64,000 nt of DNA, from assembly GCA_034638255.1 (NCBI GenBank), contig JAWPGT010000014.1:186001-250000 (forward strand). The letters run 5' to 3'. Under the pieces are notes generated by a model, which searched no databases, was not told the DNA's origin, and saw only the letters and a program-made list of their open reading frames with translations. Origin of the DNA: Coprinus comatus (lineage: Eukaryota; Basidiomycota; Agaricomycetes; Agaricales; Agaricaceae). The translations under genes and the position numbers were made by a program. Each line of letters opens with the position of its first letter. The stretch's first letter is position 1. Positions 9,745-22,593 of the stretch are shown here, in pieces.

Positions 9745-12700
9745 ATGTTACCCAGCTCGCTCGGGGGCCAGAATGGGGCCCCGTCACCGTCATCGCTGCA
9801 ATCTGCGCTGCAGATGGACCCTAACCAACACATGCAGATGGGAGCACAAGGACTAGGAGCAGCGCCGGTGCTGTCACCTGGACCGAGTGGAACGAAACGA
9901 CGCCGAAGAAACGACGGAAGTGTAGATGATGGAGGGGGAGGAGCTGAGCCGCGTCGGCTGCGTCGGTCGCATGAAGCGTGTGCGAGATGCAGGAGCAAGA
10001 AAATCAAGGCAAGTCCCGTCGGGCGAGACCGACGGCAACTTCCAGTCGCTTCCCCTAACTCATCCTCTCTCCACCCCAGTGCGACTCTAAACATCCCCGC
10101 TGTACTGCCTGTGCAACTGCAAACACAACATGCAACCAGGAGGACAGACACCGCCAGCGCCTCACCCCCAGAGGCCTCACTGTCCGCATGGAACAGATGC
10201 TGGCACAATGCGAGGCTCTTCTCAAACGCTATGTCCAGGACTTTGACATCAACAGACTCGACGACTTTCTTCTCGCACAGGGCATTGACCCAAACAGCAT
10301 CACCGCTGCAAATCTCACTGCTGACTTCCAGACCCAGGATGGAGGCTCGCGTTCCTATCAAATCGATTCTTCTGCCCCACCCCAGCAGCCCTCTCCCAAG
10401 CCTTATCCAATCTATCCTGCCCATCCCCACCCCATACTCCCGCCCTATCCTCCCCACCCTCACATGATCCACTACCCAGGCGCTCCCTATCCCCCACACA
10501 TGCCCCCACACATTCCAGGAACTATGTACTCTCCATTCCCTCCAGGGCCCTATGGTCCTCCTCCCCCACCTCCAGCCCATCCACCTCAACAGCAGCAGCC
10601 TCCTCCTCCACCTCCACCACCACCGGTCCCATCGGTACCCCAACGTCCTCTAGTGGCAAAAGGTACAGATCCAAAGGGAAACGACATGACCACCACAGAA
10701 ACAATCGCAAATGCTTTCGGCGTCCCTCCAACCATTGTCGGTCCTCTTCCCCCAATAGCAGGCACAGATAAGGAAGATCTCGCCGTCGGCTCAAATGGCC
10801 TCTCCTCTGGCAGGGACCGTCCCTGCTCCGAGTCAATGAAACCCCGCATTCCTGCAAACTGGGTTGCCCTTCAGCTTACTCGCAATGGCGCCGTTCCATC
10901 CACCCTCAACTATTCCACATCTCCTGTCACAACCCAGGTAAACTCTACCGTCACCATCTGGCTTCCCAAGGATAGAAACTTCCTCAACCAGATTGTCGAT
11001 GTCTACTTCTCTCGTCTCAATCTCCATCGTCCTGTCTTTACCCGCTCAGACTTCGACAAGGCCGTCAGCAACATGTACGAGCAAACCGCAAACGCACATG
11101 ACCCAGGCCACATATGCAGCGTCTATCTCGTCCTTGCTCTCGGCACTCTCAGCGAACTCAACCATCGTGCCGCAAACTTGGACGTCAAGACCGATTCAAA
11201 GTCTATCAGTGCTACCCAGGACCTCATGCCCCCCGAATGGCCTGTCCCTGAAGAGTTCTTTGAGCGTGCTCTCGCTATCAAGCCAGACTTGCGTGTCACT
11301 CTCTCCAGTCTCCAGGCCTTAATCCTGCTTCATTGGTACTTGTACACAGAGGTAAATCTTTTTTTCCACTAAAAACTTTTTTATACTTTTGATAAATCAT
11401 TTATTTACTCTCTCTTAGCGCCAGGGAAGGACTCTGTGGCGTCTTGTCGGAAGCCTTGTTCGATTTGGAATTGAACTGGGTTTGCATCACGATCCCTCTA
11501 CACAATATGTTCCATCCCAAAACCCAAATGCTCCCATGGTACCTTTGTTCTCCGAAGCAGAAGCACAACTTCGCATCCGACTCTGGGGTATCGTCCTTGT
11601 CCATGACCGGGGAACATCCATTCTCTTGGGTCGACCTCTTGCTATCAATCCTTCTGACACAAATACCCCTCGTCCTTCTCGCAACAAAAGTAAAATCCAC
11701 CAGGATGATTTCTCCGAACACTTCGAATGGTCTGGGCCTGTAGCGGAAATCCAAGCGGACATAATAAACAGTCTGTACTCTTTAAAGAGGCAGGCTGGTG
11801 ACACCGTCATGCGTAATGCAACAAGGATTATCAAGAGCATGGTCGAGCTTCGAAACAACTTGCCAGAGCGATACAAATACTACTTTACAGGGACACATGA
11901 TTGGCCCTTTGATAAGAGGAGTAAACTTGTTCAGAACATCAATGAAAATGAAGGTCTTACTTTACTCAAACTCGGAATTGCGAGGATTCTACTACTTCGT
12001 GCTTTATTCAGTTCCAAGGAATTAACGTACAAGCAACGCCATCAGGCTCTTGTGGATGGTATGTCACGTGCTCCATAGTCATCCTTACTCGAACTCACAA
12101 TGATACCCTATAGCTATAATAACATCCCACAATGTGATCGTCATTCACAATACTTTGATACGCTTTCCGGACATCGGATTCTTTACGTCTCCCATACCAC
12201 TCCACATTGCTGCTATGGTCATCCTTTATGGACATATGTCCAAGTGCGAAGTTTTGTCGATGAAAGACGCACTTGAAGACCTTTGGATGGCCTTGGATAT
12301 GATCCCACGTTTCCGGTGGAGATGGGAACGGAAAGATGCCAATGGGGGACATCCACTCATCGCAAATCTGGTTGAACGTGTTATGAGTGTTTCCCTTCAC
12401 TCTGTTGCCCCTCCTACTTCCGCTCCTCACCTCATCTGTGAACCAGATTGGGACGAAGAAGGTGCTCAATCTCCTCGTGCACCGTCTTCCCAAACAACAC
12501 CAACAATAACAAGTGCTTCGTATGGTCCGGGAGGTAACCTTGTTTATAACAACGTCGTCCGTGCAATGAATGGCAGCAATGCGATGAGCAGCATACCACA
12601 TAATGCTGGTGGAACCAATACACCACCCGATAAAAGATTAGTAGACGTGCCAACTGGATTATTCTATCCATTCTATCCCGAATCTCAAGTTTCCCATGAG

Positions 12701-12991
12701 GCACTTCAAGGAAATGCTCAAGCAGGACCTTCACAAGATGGGAATAATTCGCACCAGACTAGTCATGACTATAGTCGCATTTTGGCGGCTGCTGCTGCTG
12801 CTCAGGAAAGCAATTATCAACCAAGTCATGAAAGTTTTATGTCGGAAGAAAGAACGCCTCCTCAACAACACGGAAATGTATGGATGTCACCAGTTAGGTC
12901 TTTCTTGTTTTTGAGGCGTGAACCCACTAACGCTCTTTGCTTTTCTTTTTAGTCTCAAGCGAGACAGGTTCAGAATCAGTATCCGCAATGA
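9745..12991 (+). CDS. Zn2Cys6 fungal transcription factor with fungal_trans middle region
   Basis: Nuclear DNA-binding regulator. Five exons (9745-10008, 10080-11351, 11419-12058, 12114-12892, 12953-12991) sum to 2994 nt, 997 residues. The Zn2Cys6 finger is CARCRSKKIKCDSKHPRCTA plus CATANTTC, around residues 78-105, preceded by a basic stretch (TKRRRR, RRLRRSHE). It is interrupted by an intron between KIK and C; that intron starts with GC (AAG/GCAAGT), and only removing 10009-10079 gives an intact finger. A proline/poly-Pro region follows. The central regulatory domain includes QGRTLWRLVGSLVRFGIELG, typical of the fungal-specific transcription factor domain. The C-terminus is Gln/Asn/Ala-rich, a possible activation region. 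Its target genes cannot be told from sequence. Confidence 0.9.
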
Positions 12992-14962
12992 ATCAAGTAA
13001 CAACCGTAATGTGAAACAAAAACCAACAATAATGAAGCAAAGAAAAAGGTTTACGGGTTTGATTGGTGATATATATGTTTATATTCTTCTGTTTCTTAGT
13101 CTCTTGACTTTCGTGACGTCGTTATGTCTTTTTGTCCCACTTGACTCTTAGTGTTTGCCTATGCTACCCCCTCTACCTACCCTACCTCTCTATAGTTCCG
13201 TTTCTTTTCTTTTTTTGTTATATATGCCTGCTGCTTATCTGCGTGAAGACTTTGTCTCGTTTTCTCCTCTTCCCTTATCCCCTCCCACCCACCCCATGTA
13301 TTTTGATGCTCCCCCCTTTTAGTATGCCCCCTCGTAATTCTTGACAAACACTTTCGGGGCCTTTCCCTCCTCCCTTTTTTTTTACTACCACTGCTACCTA
13401 CTGGTGGTCTTCTCTACTTTTTCTGTCTTTTTCCTTTAGGTTTGTCTCAGATGTATCAGCACCGCGTGAAATTGAAATGTTATGCTTCTAGTTTTTTTTA
13501 AAAAAAGACTTACGGTTGGAGTTATTATCGTTTCCGTACCAGTAAGAACACTAGTCATGCCAAAAAACTAAAACTAAATTCTTCAAACTTTGCAACGTTG
13601 AACCCCGTTATATATAAAAAACATGTTATATCACAAGTAGTGTACTAGTAGTACATATGATTTAAATGGACAATAGTTATTGAAGAGTTGTCCCCACAAT
13701 AATTCTTTGAACTTGAAGCTTGATAAATGACAACACTCATCCTACTAATATATGTTGTTTTCGAGTTAGTCTCCATAATTGAGGAATAATTAGTGGCATT
13801 ATTTCCTTGGAAACAATGTATTCTAGGCTAAAGATTGTAACCAGTAATGACACTACGAATATTCTACACTAGTTTTACTCTTAGACGCTTGAAGCTTGAA
13901 GCTTGAACTCACTACTCGTTGACATTAGAGAATGAACAATGACATGTTACTTGTTTTTTCCTGTTACTACCCAACCCTATCCAAAACCACATTAACAATA
14001 AGGGGGGGTCCTTATATTTCGAAGTTTGACTGTCAGACTTTTCCTTTGTTTTCTTCCATGCCAATGCAAAATCAACAATTTTAATTGTTGAAATTCGATT
14101 AAAAGGATTCCTTTTGAGTAACTTGGAGTTTATACTGAAGTACGTTTACGTTTTCAATACCAATATTGAATATTCAAGATCACCAACAAAAAAAAAAAGA
14201 ACGTTAATGATAAAAGAGAACGAGAAAAGAACATTTGATAGTACAATAATTTACCTACGAGTGAACCAACAACAAAAAACATAATTCATGATAGTAATAG
14301 TCAAAGACACAAAAATCCATATTTAAAAAAAAAGTGAATGCGAAGAGAGTAGGGTAGTAATAAACACGTAGAGTGAACATCCCAAGCTGTCCTAGGAAAA
14401 AGCCGGCAAGAAAGCTATTGCACAATGAATGTCCGTGGTTGTGGTTGGGTTTGAGGTTGAGGTGAGGGTGGTTGTGTTTTGAGTCAAACGTAATTGTGTT
14501 AACAATAAAGTAGACTCCTCTATAGAAATGATATCCAGCAGAAACGGGGAACGGCCCGAAAAGAGATCAAGGGAAGCAATGGTGTGGTGTTGTGAGGGTT
14601 TGTGTGAACGCCCATCCGGGTAGACCAAGAAAGAGAAAAAGAGATAATGTGACAGATGCAACGGAGTAGATCAGAAGATGAAGATGGAATAGCGAGTGAG
14701 TTCATCGGAAAAATTAATTCAGGGAAGAAGTTGGTGAGATGGTGTTGTGATTTCGTAGTCCTGGTTTGCCGAGACATAGGTGGCTGCGTGCGTGCGAGCA
14801 GGTGACTGTGTTTGGAGGAACATATGATATGCCAATCATAATTCTGAAGGATGATTTCACAGCTGACCATTCAACTGGGAGCCGAAACCATACAAGCTGA
14901 ACACCGGGTGCAGCTATAGTGGGGGTGAGAGCAGCAGCAGCGAGTTGTCGTAGAGGATAGCA
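12992..14962. other. Long gene-free region between convergent genes
   Basis: About 1.97 kb between the stop codons of the Zn2Cys6 factor and the J-domain gene. The left part is T/C-rich and probably 3' UTR. The middle (13.5-14.4 kb) is AT-rich with a short tandem GCTTGAA repeat near 13887-13907. The short open frames (for example 14392-14661 and 14520-14870, minus) are Ser/Thr/Leu-rich, with no domain and no splice continuity. I see no tRNA, rRNA or transposase signature. Confidence 0.5.
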
Positions 14963-16192
14963 TTATTTGAGGATTTTTTCCATCTTCTCGAGTGCAGTAT
15001 CCACTCCCTTGATCAGCCGTGTGACATGCCTAGGGAATAGCCTTTTTTCGTTTTCCCGTGCCTTTTCTCTAACCATCGTCTGTTCTCTTAGAGCTTGTTC
15101 CAAGGCAATGGGCAAGCTTAATGTTATCCGAGTCAGTTGAATCGTAAGCCTAGTCCTCCCTAAGATATCGAAGTAGGACAGCTGCTTGAACGCATGTTGG
15201 ACTTCCAGAAGTCGTGTTAGTTCATTATGCATGGCATATATGCATGTCCGACATGCTTTTAAAAGTTAAGCCAATGAAGAGCGATCTAAAGATAAGCCAG
15301 ACTTACTCAAGGCTCGTTCCCGTATTGCTTCTAGGGCAATGAGAACAGAATTTATTCCGTCCTCTCCCATCCTCATGGACGGGTTGACATCACTCATGGC
15401 CTCTGTGATATTATTTAGTTCAATTTCTACGCACTCAGTCAACAAGAGACGTACTGAGTAATGTCCTAATAACCTCCAAGTCACCATCCAAGAAATCATT
15501 GAAGACACCCACGACTACACCTTTAAAAGTCTCCTCTGCATGATTGGTGGAATGTGCGGAAAAAGCGTCGTATGATTCATCGGATGATCGATTGTCGTAT
15601 ATGCGTTTTGATGCGGGTTTGCTTAGCACATCGTAGGCAACGGCCACTTTCTGGAAGGCTTGGGTGGCATCAGGGTTGTTGGGAAATTTGCTACGATTGT
15701 ATGAGAAAAGAATGCTTGGAGGTTGTAGAAAAAACATACTCTGGGTGACAGGCTTTACTTCGTGATAGATATGCTCTGCGTAGGACCATCTTGTCGATTG
15801 TGGCGGTCACTGGAATTCCCAGAATGGCGTAAAGATCATTATTGGCCAAAACGTTTTTGATCAATTGTAGGCGTTCCTTTTCGGAGAGAGAAATGTGTGA
15901 AGACGGGGGTTGCGCAGAGGATGAGGAAGGCTCTTGTATTGCAGAGGGTTCTGCTACCCATGTGAGGTATTTGCGTTCATAGTTTTCGATGACCTTATCT
16001 TCCTCTTCGTCTATTGGTAAGTGAAAGTAGGTGCTGGCTGAGGTTACAGTGAGCAGGGGATGGAGAATAGCGAGAAAAGAACTGACCAGTGTTGAATGCG
16101 TAGGAGAGCATAGATGGCGGTTGTCGCCGTTTTGTATAGTGGAAGGAAAGAAAGTGTTTGGGAGAATTAAAGGGATAACATCTCGCTTTCAC
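14963..16192 (-). CDS. J-domain (DnaJ/Hsp40) co-chaperone
   Basis: Stimulates Hsp70 ATPase activity. The J domain reads NDLYAILGIPVTATIDKMVL, then RRAYLSRSKACHPDKFPNNP, then FQKVAVAYDVLSKPASKRIY, with the catalytic HPD reconstructed across an intron (CAC CCA GA / C). That intron has a GTATGT donor at 15739. The N-terminal exon (16192-16087) ends LSYAFNT and joins DEEEDKVIENYERKYL. After the J domain comes a conserved-looking helical region, GVFNDFLDGDLEVIRTLL, then DVNPSMRMGEDGINSVLIAL, and a CRTC pair near residue 270. This layout matches fungal J proteins that carry a long helical C-terminus instead of a zinc finger and client-binding domain. The start could also be an internal Met, MLSYAF, at about 16113. 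Confidence 0.82.
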
Positions 16193-16246
16193 ATGATTGT
16201 GGATTACTCGTGATAATTCTTATTTTCCCAGGCTCTCTATTATCTA

Positions 16247-17552
16247 TTATTGGACCATCGCTCCGATCTCTTTTCCCAGCTTCCGCGCCGACTTCCTGAC
16301 CTCTCGTCGTTCTCCCATCACGGTCAGTCTTATCCTTTCGTCCCTCTTTAGATAACTGCCCTGCGTCCTTCGTATCTCGTACCGCCCAAAGGCCCAGTTT
16401 AAGATATGCACCTCGTTGTCTTCTAATCTGGCAAATCCCTTCACCCGCCATGTGTTTTCTTTGCACAATGTCTCCAGTGCATTCGCCAGACTTTCCCGTG
16501 TCAGCATCTCCTTCGATGCTTCGTCATTGCCGCAGGCATCTAGACATCCTGCACATCCATTCTCGTGGTCGTGCACATGTTTTTCCAGAGTTCCTCCGCT
16601 GTATAATGTCACCGTCTCGACTTCGTCGTGGTGGAAGCCACCCAAAGACTCAGCGCTAGCTCTAGGCTCAAGGAAGAGCTTTGACTCCAGACCAAAGATT
16701 AGATTGGGATCCACTCCATTCCGTCCTTGACATTTGATTTTCGGTGTGGTATCATTTAGCGTGTACAGGTGGTCCATCACTTCATCCAGCTTCCGCTCTG
16801 AAACATGTTCCCATTTGTTCTGGTGCATATTGTTTTAGCACACCCTCGATCCCCATCCATTGCGTGAACTCACTATCAATATGATGTCCGTGTAGGACGC
16901 TTGCATCCGAGCAGTTGGTGATGAATCTTCGTAACCTATGAAATTTTCTGCATCGATAACGGTGATAATGGCGTCCAGTTTAAGATCTCCTTGTGTTTGT
17001 TTCTCAAGTTCCCTGATCTGAAAGGCAAGCGTGGCCGGAAATGCCGAACCCCTGTTCTCCATAAATTAAAATATTCACATCCATCGAAACACCTCCACCT
17101 ACGAGCATTCTACCAGTATGCGATCTGGCCGGAATTTCTCTGTACACTCATCAGGCAACAGAAAATGTATCGACTAGGGAAAGCTCACCTCTGATTTCCA
17201 AGAGAGCATTTTGCATTTGTCCCACCAAAACACAACACCTAGCCAGTCGTTCAGACGAACTCTCATATCTTCATGTGTATCACTCACATGCAGCCATTCA
17301 AGATTTCGCTGACCCCAGTCAAGTTAGACTCACTGGCCAGTTTGCTATCCACTGCGTAGGGTTTACAATTACTATTATTATTAAAATCTGAACTTTGAAC
17401 AGACCTTCGATATCTCCATACTCGTTTTTGAGCAGTACAATCTTGTAATCTTTAGGCAACTTTGGAAGTAGTGAAAGGATGACAGATGTCTTCCCTGCCC
17501 CTAGGAATCCAGTAAAGACTGTTATAGGGATATGAGGTGTGACTTCCACCAT
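16247..17552 (-). CDS. CobW/COG0523 family metal-chaperone GTPase
   Basis: GTP-dependent metallochaperone family (zinc and related metals). Exon 1 encodes the P-loop, TVFTGFLGAGKTSVILSLL. The family signature GCMCC is rebuilt across an intron: exon 2 ends NGCMC and exon 3 begins CVLVGQMQNALLEI. Further motifs are ILVECSGSAFPATLAFQIRE (switch/ET-S-like region) and IITVIDAENF. The C-terminal CobW_C domain contains HVHDHENGCAGC, a His/Cys-rich loop suited to metal binding. The gene has at least five exons. The start at 17552 gives the usual short leader before the P-loop. It is divergent from CWH43 with 205 bp between start codons. The metal is not deducible from sequence. Confidence 0.88.
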
Positions 17553-17757
17553 GGTAGTGTAAGGTATCGTTTTACTACGCCTTTCCGTGCGCTCACTCCG
17601 GACTCACCGACCAGATCGTTTCGGCGTAAACGAGTAATGATTGAAAGTCACGTGCATGTCGTCATAGGACGGGCGAGGCTTGGGTTTCAAGTTCAATCAA
17701 AGGTGGACAGTAACTGCGCGCTTCTAAATTCTCACAACTTTATCATCTTCTCCTGAA
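17553..17757. promoter_or_regulatory. Divergent promoter of CobW GTPase and CWH43
   Basis: 205 bp between opposed start codons. It contains a perfect CACGTG E-box at 17649-17654, a motif that recurs in several other promoters of this window. Confidence 0.5.
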
Positions 17758-20700
17758 ATGGCCGAGCAACTGCGGCCTGCTTCTCTGAAAGCATCTACAG
17801 TAGCTCGTGTACACACTGTTCTTGCTTATGCCGCCTTCACATCTGCACTCATAATAGGATGTCTGTTACATTACAAGAAGATCGTGAAGAATGGAGTAGC
17901 TGGCTATCCTCAGGAATGGTTTCCATCTGTATCCGCCACGTATGTTAGAGCTTTTCATTTGTTGCAAAATGAATAACATTCTCTCAGCATTGGAGATTGG
18001 TACCCCGAACGCAATGTCTTCCAAATTTTGATCGCTCTTACTTCTGGACCGCGTTTCGCTCTTGTCTATCTGCAATATTATCTACACGTGCAGCAACTAC
18101 CTGAACGAGCATTCTGGCCGAAATTAATATTTGCTACTGGAATCATTCGTACCCTCTCCTGTGGCGGTTGGGTGTACATTACGTCAAGCGACGACCACGA
18201 TGCCCATGACTTCTTTATGATCCTGTACATGGTCTCTAACTTGCCTTGGATGGTTGGTGGTGTACTCTACTCCAAAGATAGAAGGATTCGCAAGCAAAAG
18301 TGCGTCTAGATTCCTGTCAACTGTGTCATTCGTTCATAGACTAACTACATGCAGAACATGGGTTTCATCAATGTAAGTTCCAATAAGCCCATACAGCTAC
18401 CCTTACTGAGATCTCCTAGGTTCTTTTCCTCTATTGTTCCATTAATCTACTTTTTCATTCAACACAAGGTGTACAGAATACCCGGAGGTTAGTGCTAAAT
18501 TATTTGTATGTGAAGCAGACCGGTTGAACGACTATCCGTTTAGCATATACCCACTACGCCTTCTTTGAGTGGTCTCTAATATTCTTTGATGTGCTATATG
18601 ATTCTATCTCAGAAAAAGAATTTAGAAAAGCTGATCTCAAGGTATGTATTATTGGACTGTCGACCTTCAGCGGCCAGTTTCTGAGTCCCGTATGTATTAG
18701 ATTACCTTGGGGGCTACTTTACGAGATCAATCTTCAGACCAAATGTATCATCATCTTCATCGCCTTGCCTAAACTTTGGCTAATTTGACATTCAGAATAA
18801 CCGGAAAGAAGAGCACTGTTGAAGAGAAAGAAACAGTAGCTAAGACGTCAACTATAAGCGTCAGCGATAATACCACCACCACAACGACTAACCGTGTCAG
18901 GTCGTCACATCTGTACAAAGCCTACATATCTGCTATTCGCCCTTCATTGTCTGTTCTATCTGATGTATACTTATGTGGGCAATTTCTTACATTGACTGAG
19001 TGATCTCGCTTGTTAAAGCTCAGTTTTGTTGCTTGTAGCATATGTTTTCCAAACATTATTCACGGCCTTGATACCATCCCTTTTCTACTTCTCGATCTGG
19101 GAACTCGGTATTGCCGGACAAGAATTAGCGCTATGTGCTGTTTTATCGCCTTTCCTCCTCGGATTCTCAGCTATTCGAGCTTTCTCTAAAGGTCGAACAG
19201 GACAAATTATTTTACAGGCTCTCTCCTTCTCTGGATTGGTGGCATACTCACTCAAGAAGCCATTGCACAGACTGGCTATTGTCACTCCCTCGGTCGCGAT
19301 AGGGCTGCTTGCTGCTGCTGCGACTTGGACATCCAACGACGGTGGTTACCAGGCAGCAGGTGCGACACGCTCTATTAGCATATCTATATATGTGCTAACT
19401 ACCATTTTTGAACCTAGTCTTTGGGTTAAGCTGGATTGCATCTTCTCTCGCAAAACATGCAAATCATACTAATAATCCACGTACGAATTTTATCTTTATG
19501 GTCCCCGGTAGCGTTAACACGCTTTCTTAGTATGGCCCTTTATTCATGAGAAATCGGGGGGTTACAACAAGACCGGTTTAGTCCTTGCCATAGTTGCCTT
19601 AGTGGAACAAACCGTTCGAAGCCAAAAAGCCCCCAAGATCAAGTCTGCTGGCTCAGTCAACACTCCGAACGCACACTGGTTGACCGTAGCTCTCCCTCTC
19701 GGCAGTCTGGTTTTCAGTATTCACAATATGCTAGCAGAATCAAGCACGTTAGTTGCATGGTCTTGGACGGGCTATGAAAATAATGTGCCGCGTGGGCCAC
19801 TTCCACATGTGCACAGCGCTCTGACAATTGTCATACAATCTTTGGGTCTAGCTTTCGCACTGTATGGTTATTTACCATCACGCAACACTATTCAGAACAA
19901 CACGGTAGAATCTCGAAATCTAGCTGATAAAAACGGTCCAAAAGACATCGCGCATACATCCAACTTGATCCAACCTATCATAAACAGTCCATGTTTCTTC
20001 GTGTTTGGCGTTATTTCAGCCTATATTTTATACCACGGCAAGAACTGGACTGGTTATGCTGCAGGGCTGGGACTTGCATTCTTCTACATGTCCATAATTC
20101 CTGTGATATTCGAACGAGTTGCCGCTATTGCCAGTATGCAGAAAGCGCCATTAGGACGTACTTTGGGAACTGCGTTTGTAGTATATTGCTTGTTGAACCT
20201 CGCGAGCATATTTACTGTTGCCTATGCGTTCGTTCCCGGTGGTGTCTATTTCAGAGAACGGACTGACCTGTAAGTATTTGAGCTTTTTCTGCGATAAACC
20301 AATCTCATTACTTCACTTGTAGAGTTCTGATTGCCCAGTTTGCCCTTCTTGTACCACTTTATCTTTCGCCTCGACCAAAGGAAACCGATTTGAGAAATAG
20401 TGCTTGGTCGCGCGGCATGACTAGTGCTAAGGCATCTTATATCTATCTCCTCCTCTCTGTGTTCTCAATCCTATCCGGTATCGTTACCATCTACCGACTT
20501 CCGTCTTCACCCCCTCAACCATTTAGACCTGGACCAAGAATAATTCGAGCAGGAATTTGGACAATTCACTTTGGTTTTGATAATGAAGGACATGATAGCC
20601 AACGGGGCGTACGAAATTTAATTCGTGATATGAAATTGGATATTGTGGGTCTTTTGGAAACAGATTTACATGTGAGTAATTCAATCCCAAATAAGCGTGT

Positions 20701-21955
20701 ATTCTCTTCTAATATACAAGCAAACCAGCGCACATCTTTTGGTCATCGAGATCTGTAAGTTTAGAAGCCCATTACTCACTCTTTAATGGCGCTGATAATT
20801 GTCAAGGACACGGGTGATCGTAGAAGACTTGGGATATGTGAGATTAATATCATTATACCTTCTGACTTGACCATCTTTGGCTAATGACGCACACAGAATG
20901 TCGACATTGGACCAGGTCCCAATCAACACACTTGGGGGTGTGTTCTCTTATCTAAAGTCAGTTAGCTATGGTGTCACTTGCCCAATAAGTTGGTAAATGA
21001 CTTACGGATGCATTCATAGTTTCCTATCATTAATTCGACGCATCATTTGCTACCTTCACCACATGGTGAATTAGCCCCTGCAATTGAGGCTGTTCTCGAT
21101 GTTTATGGTACGGAAGTCACTGTTGTTGTGTCGCACAATGGCCAAGGTTAGCTCAAATTGAAACATTGCTATTGCTTTCTTCACGCTGAATTATCCGTTT
21201 TGTAGAGGAAGATCCGTTGGATCGGGAATTGCAGAGTACGGAATTAGCTCGTATCATGTCGGCTTCATATCCCAAACCCGTGATCTTCTTGGGATATGTT
21301 GTTACGAAACCCCATGCTAAGCGGCGTTAGTCTAAATCTTCTTGTGGCATAAAGACGTGTTTTGATGCTCCTTCTCTTTACAGCAAATCCGTACGAAATC
21401 ATGACCATTGATGGACGTGTCCATGATATTGATGGTGATGATAAAGATCGGTGGTACGTCCAACTCCTTCCTTTCTCTAATACTTTATTTTAACCTTGAT
21501 CACAATCCTCTGATAGGTGTGAATATATCTTTTACCGAGGATTATATCGTACCTCTTACGCACGTATATCACGCGGAATTATAACCGACACCGAGATGCA
21601 AATCGGTCAATTCATATTACCTCACCATGGAGCTAGTGTTACTAATGACACAACACCGGCGAGATACCTACGTTGTCGAAAGGAGCAATTACCTGTGGAA
21701 CATGTGAGTTTTCCCGTCCTTCCCGTTTTGGTTGCATACCTATGAAACAAACCTCTTTTTGACAGTGGTTCCCGATGGAGTACTATGGAGCACCTGGTCG
21801 TGGAGGTGTTGATGGTCACTTTTATCATGTTTTTAACACCGTAAGTCCTAAGTTGCTCGCAGTCTACATACCCATGATATGCTCATTGTTTTTTGTTTTT
21901 TATTTTTAACCAATAGCCTTTGTATTATGAAATCCCCGAGGGTGCCGCTATATGA
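17758..21955 (+). CDS. CWH43: CWH43-type GPI-anchor lipid-remodelling protein
   Basis: Replaces the diacylglycerol of GPI anchors with ceramide in yeast. The gene has many exons. The N-terminal half is a PGAP2/Frag1-like membrane domain ([20 protein letters not shown], then [20 protein letters not shown]). A second block of membrane helices follows, about 19.0-20.5 kb ([20 protein letters not shown]). The C-terminal soluble domain is endonuclease/exonuclease/phosphatase-like: [53 protein letters not shown] and [20 protein letters not shown]. Both halves in one protein, and their order, match fungal Cwh43 (about 950 residues in yeast). The final exon ends EIPEGAAI with TGA at 21953-21955. Confidence 0.9.
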
Positions 21956-22593
21956 GGGTTTACTCGTACCGGACCGTTTGTAATTAATAAGTAAGATTGT
22001 ACTCTAGGTACAATAGTGTCGTACATGCATACACACTTCAAACACAATTCACTTGTATCTCTCCCTCATTCTCGTTAATGTTGTACAGGGTTGAATAAGG
22101 GTTAGAGTGGTGCTTCAAGGGCCTTTGCGAGCCTCGAGGCTCAGCATTCAGGGTTGTGATCCGCCAAGTCAACAATAATTGTCAACCATTGGATAATTAG
22201 CTGACATGTTGTTAATTAGCACAGGGTCATTTTTTATTAATAATTAACGGTTTTGACTTCAATTTAAAATTATTATCAGGGAGGATTCAGGGGAGGTGTC
22301 AAAGGGGGTCAAGCATATCATTCACTATTCAAAGGTTCACTATAAGTTAAAGGAGAAACGAAACTATGAAAACATAAGCTAAGTACGAACAGTGTTCGAA
22401 TATACAACATAGGTCCCACACCAATTACCTATGTTGGTTCAAGGGTATACAGGGGAGGCCAATCGGAAAAAGAAAAAAAGAAATGTCCAGAGACATAACG
22501 GCTGAGAAGGCGAAACGAACTGGCTACGAAAAAAAAACGTATATGGGGCATGAGGGAAACAGAGCTTTTCGAAAAACACATAGTGCCATTGAG
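21956..22593. other. Convergent intergenic region
   Basis: 638 bp between the CWH43 stop and the stop of a minus-strand membrane gene. It contains a 14-bp perfect palindrome GAGCCTCGAGGCTC at 22129-22142 and AT-rich TTAATTA-type runs. No gene is seen. Confidence 0.5.

Noticed and set aside
14392..14870. Two overlapping minus-strand frames of 89 and 116 residues
   Set aside because: Low-complexity Ser/Thr/His/Leu composition, mutually overlapping, no domain or intron support.
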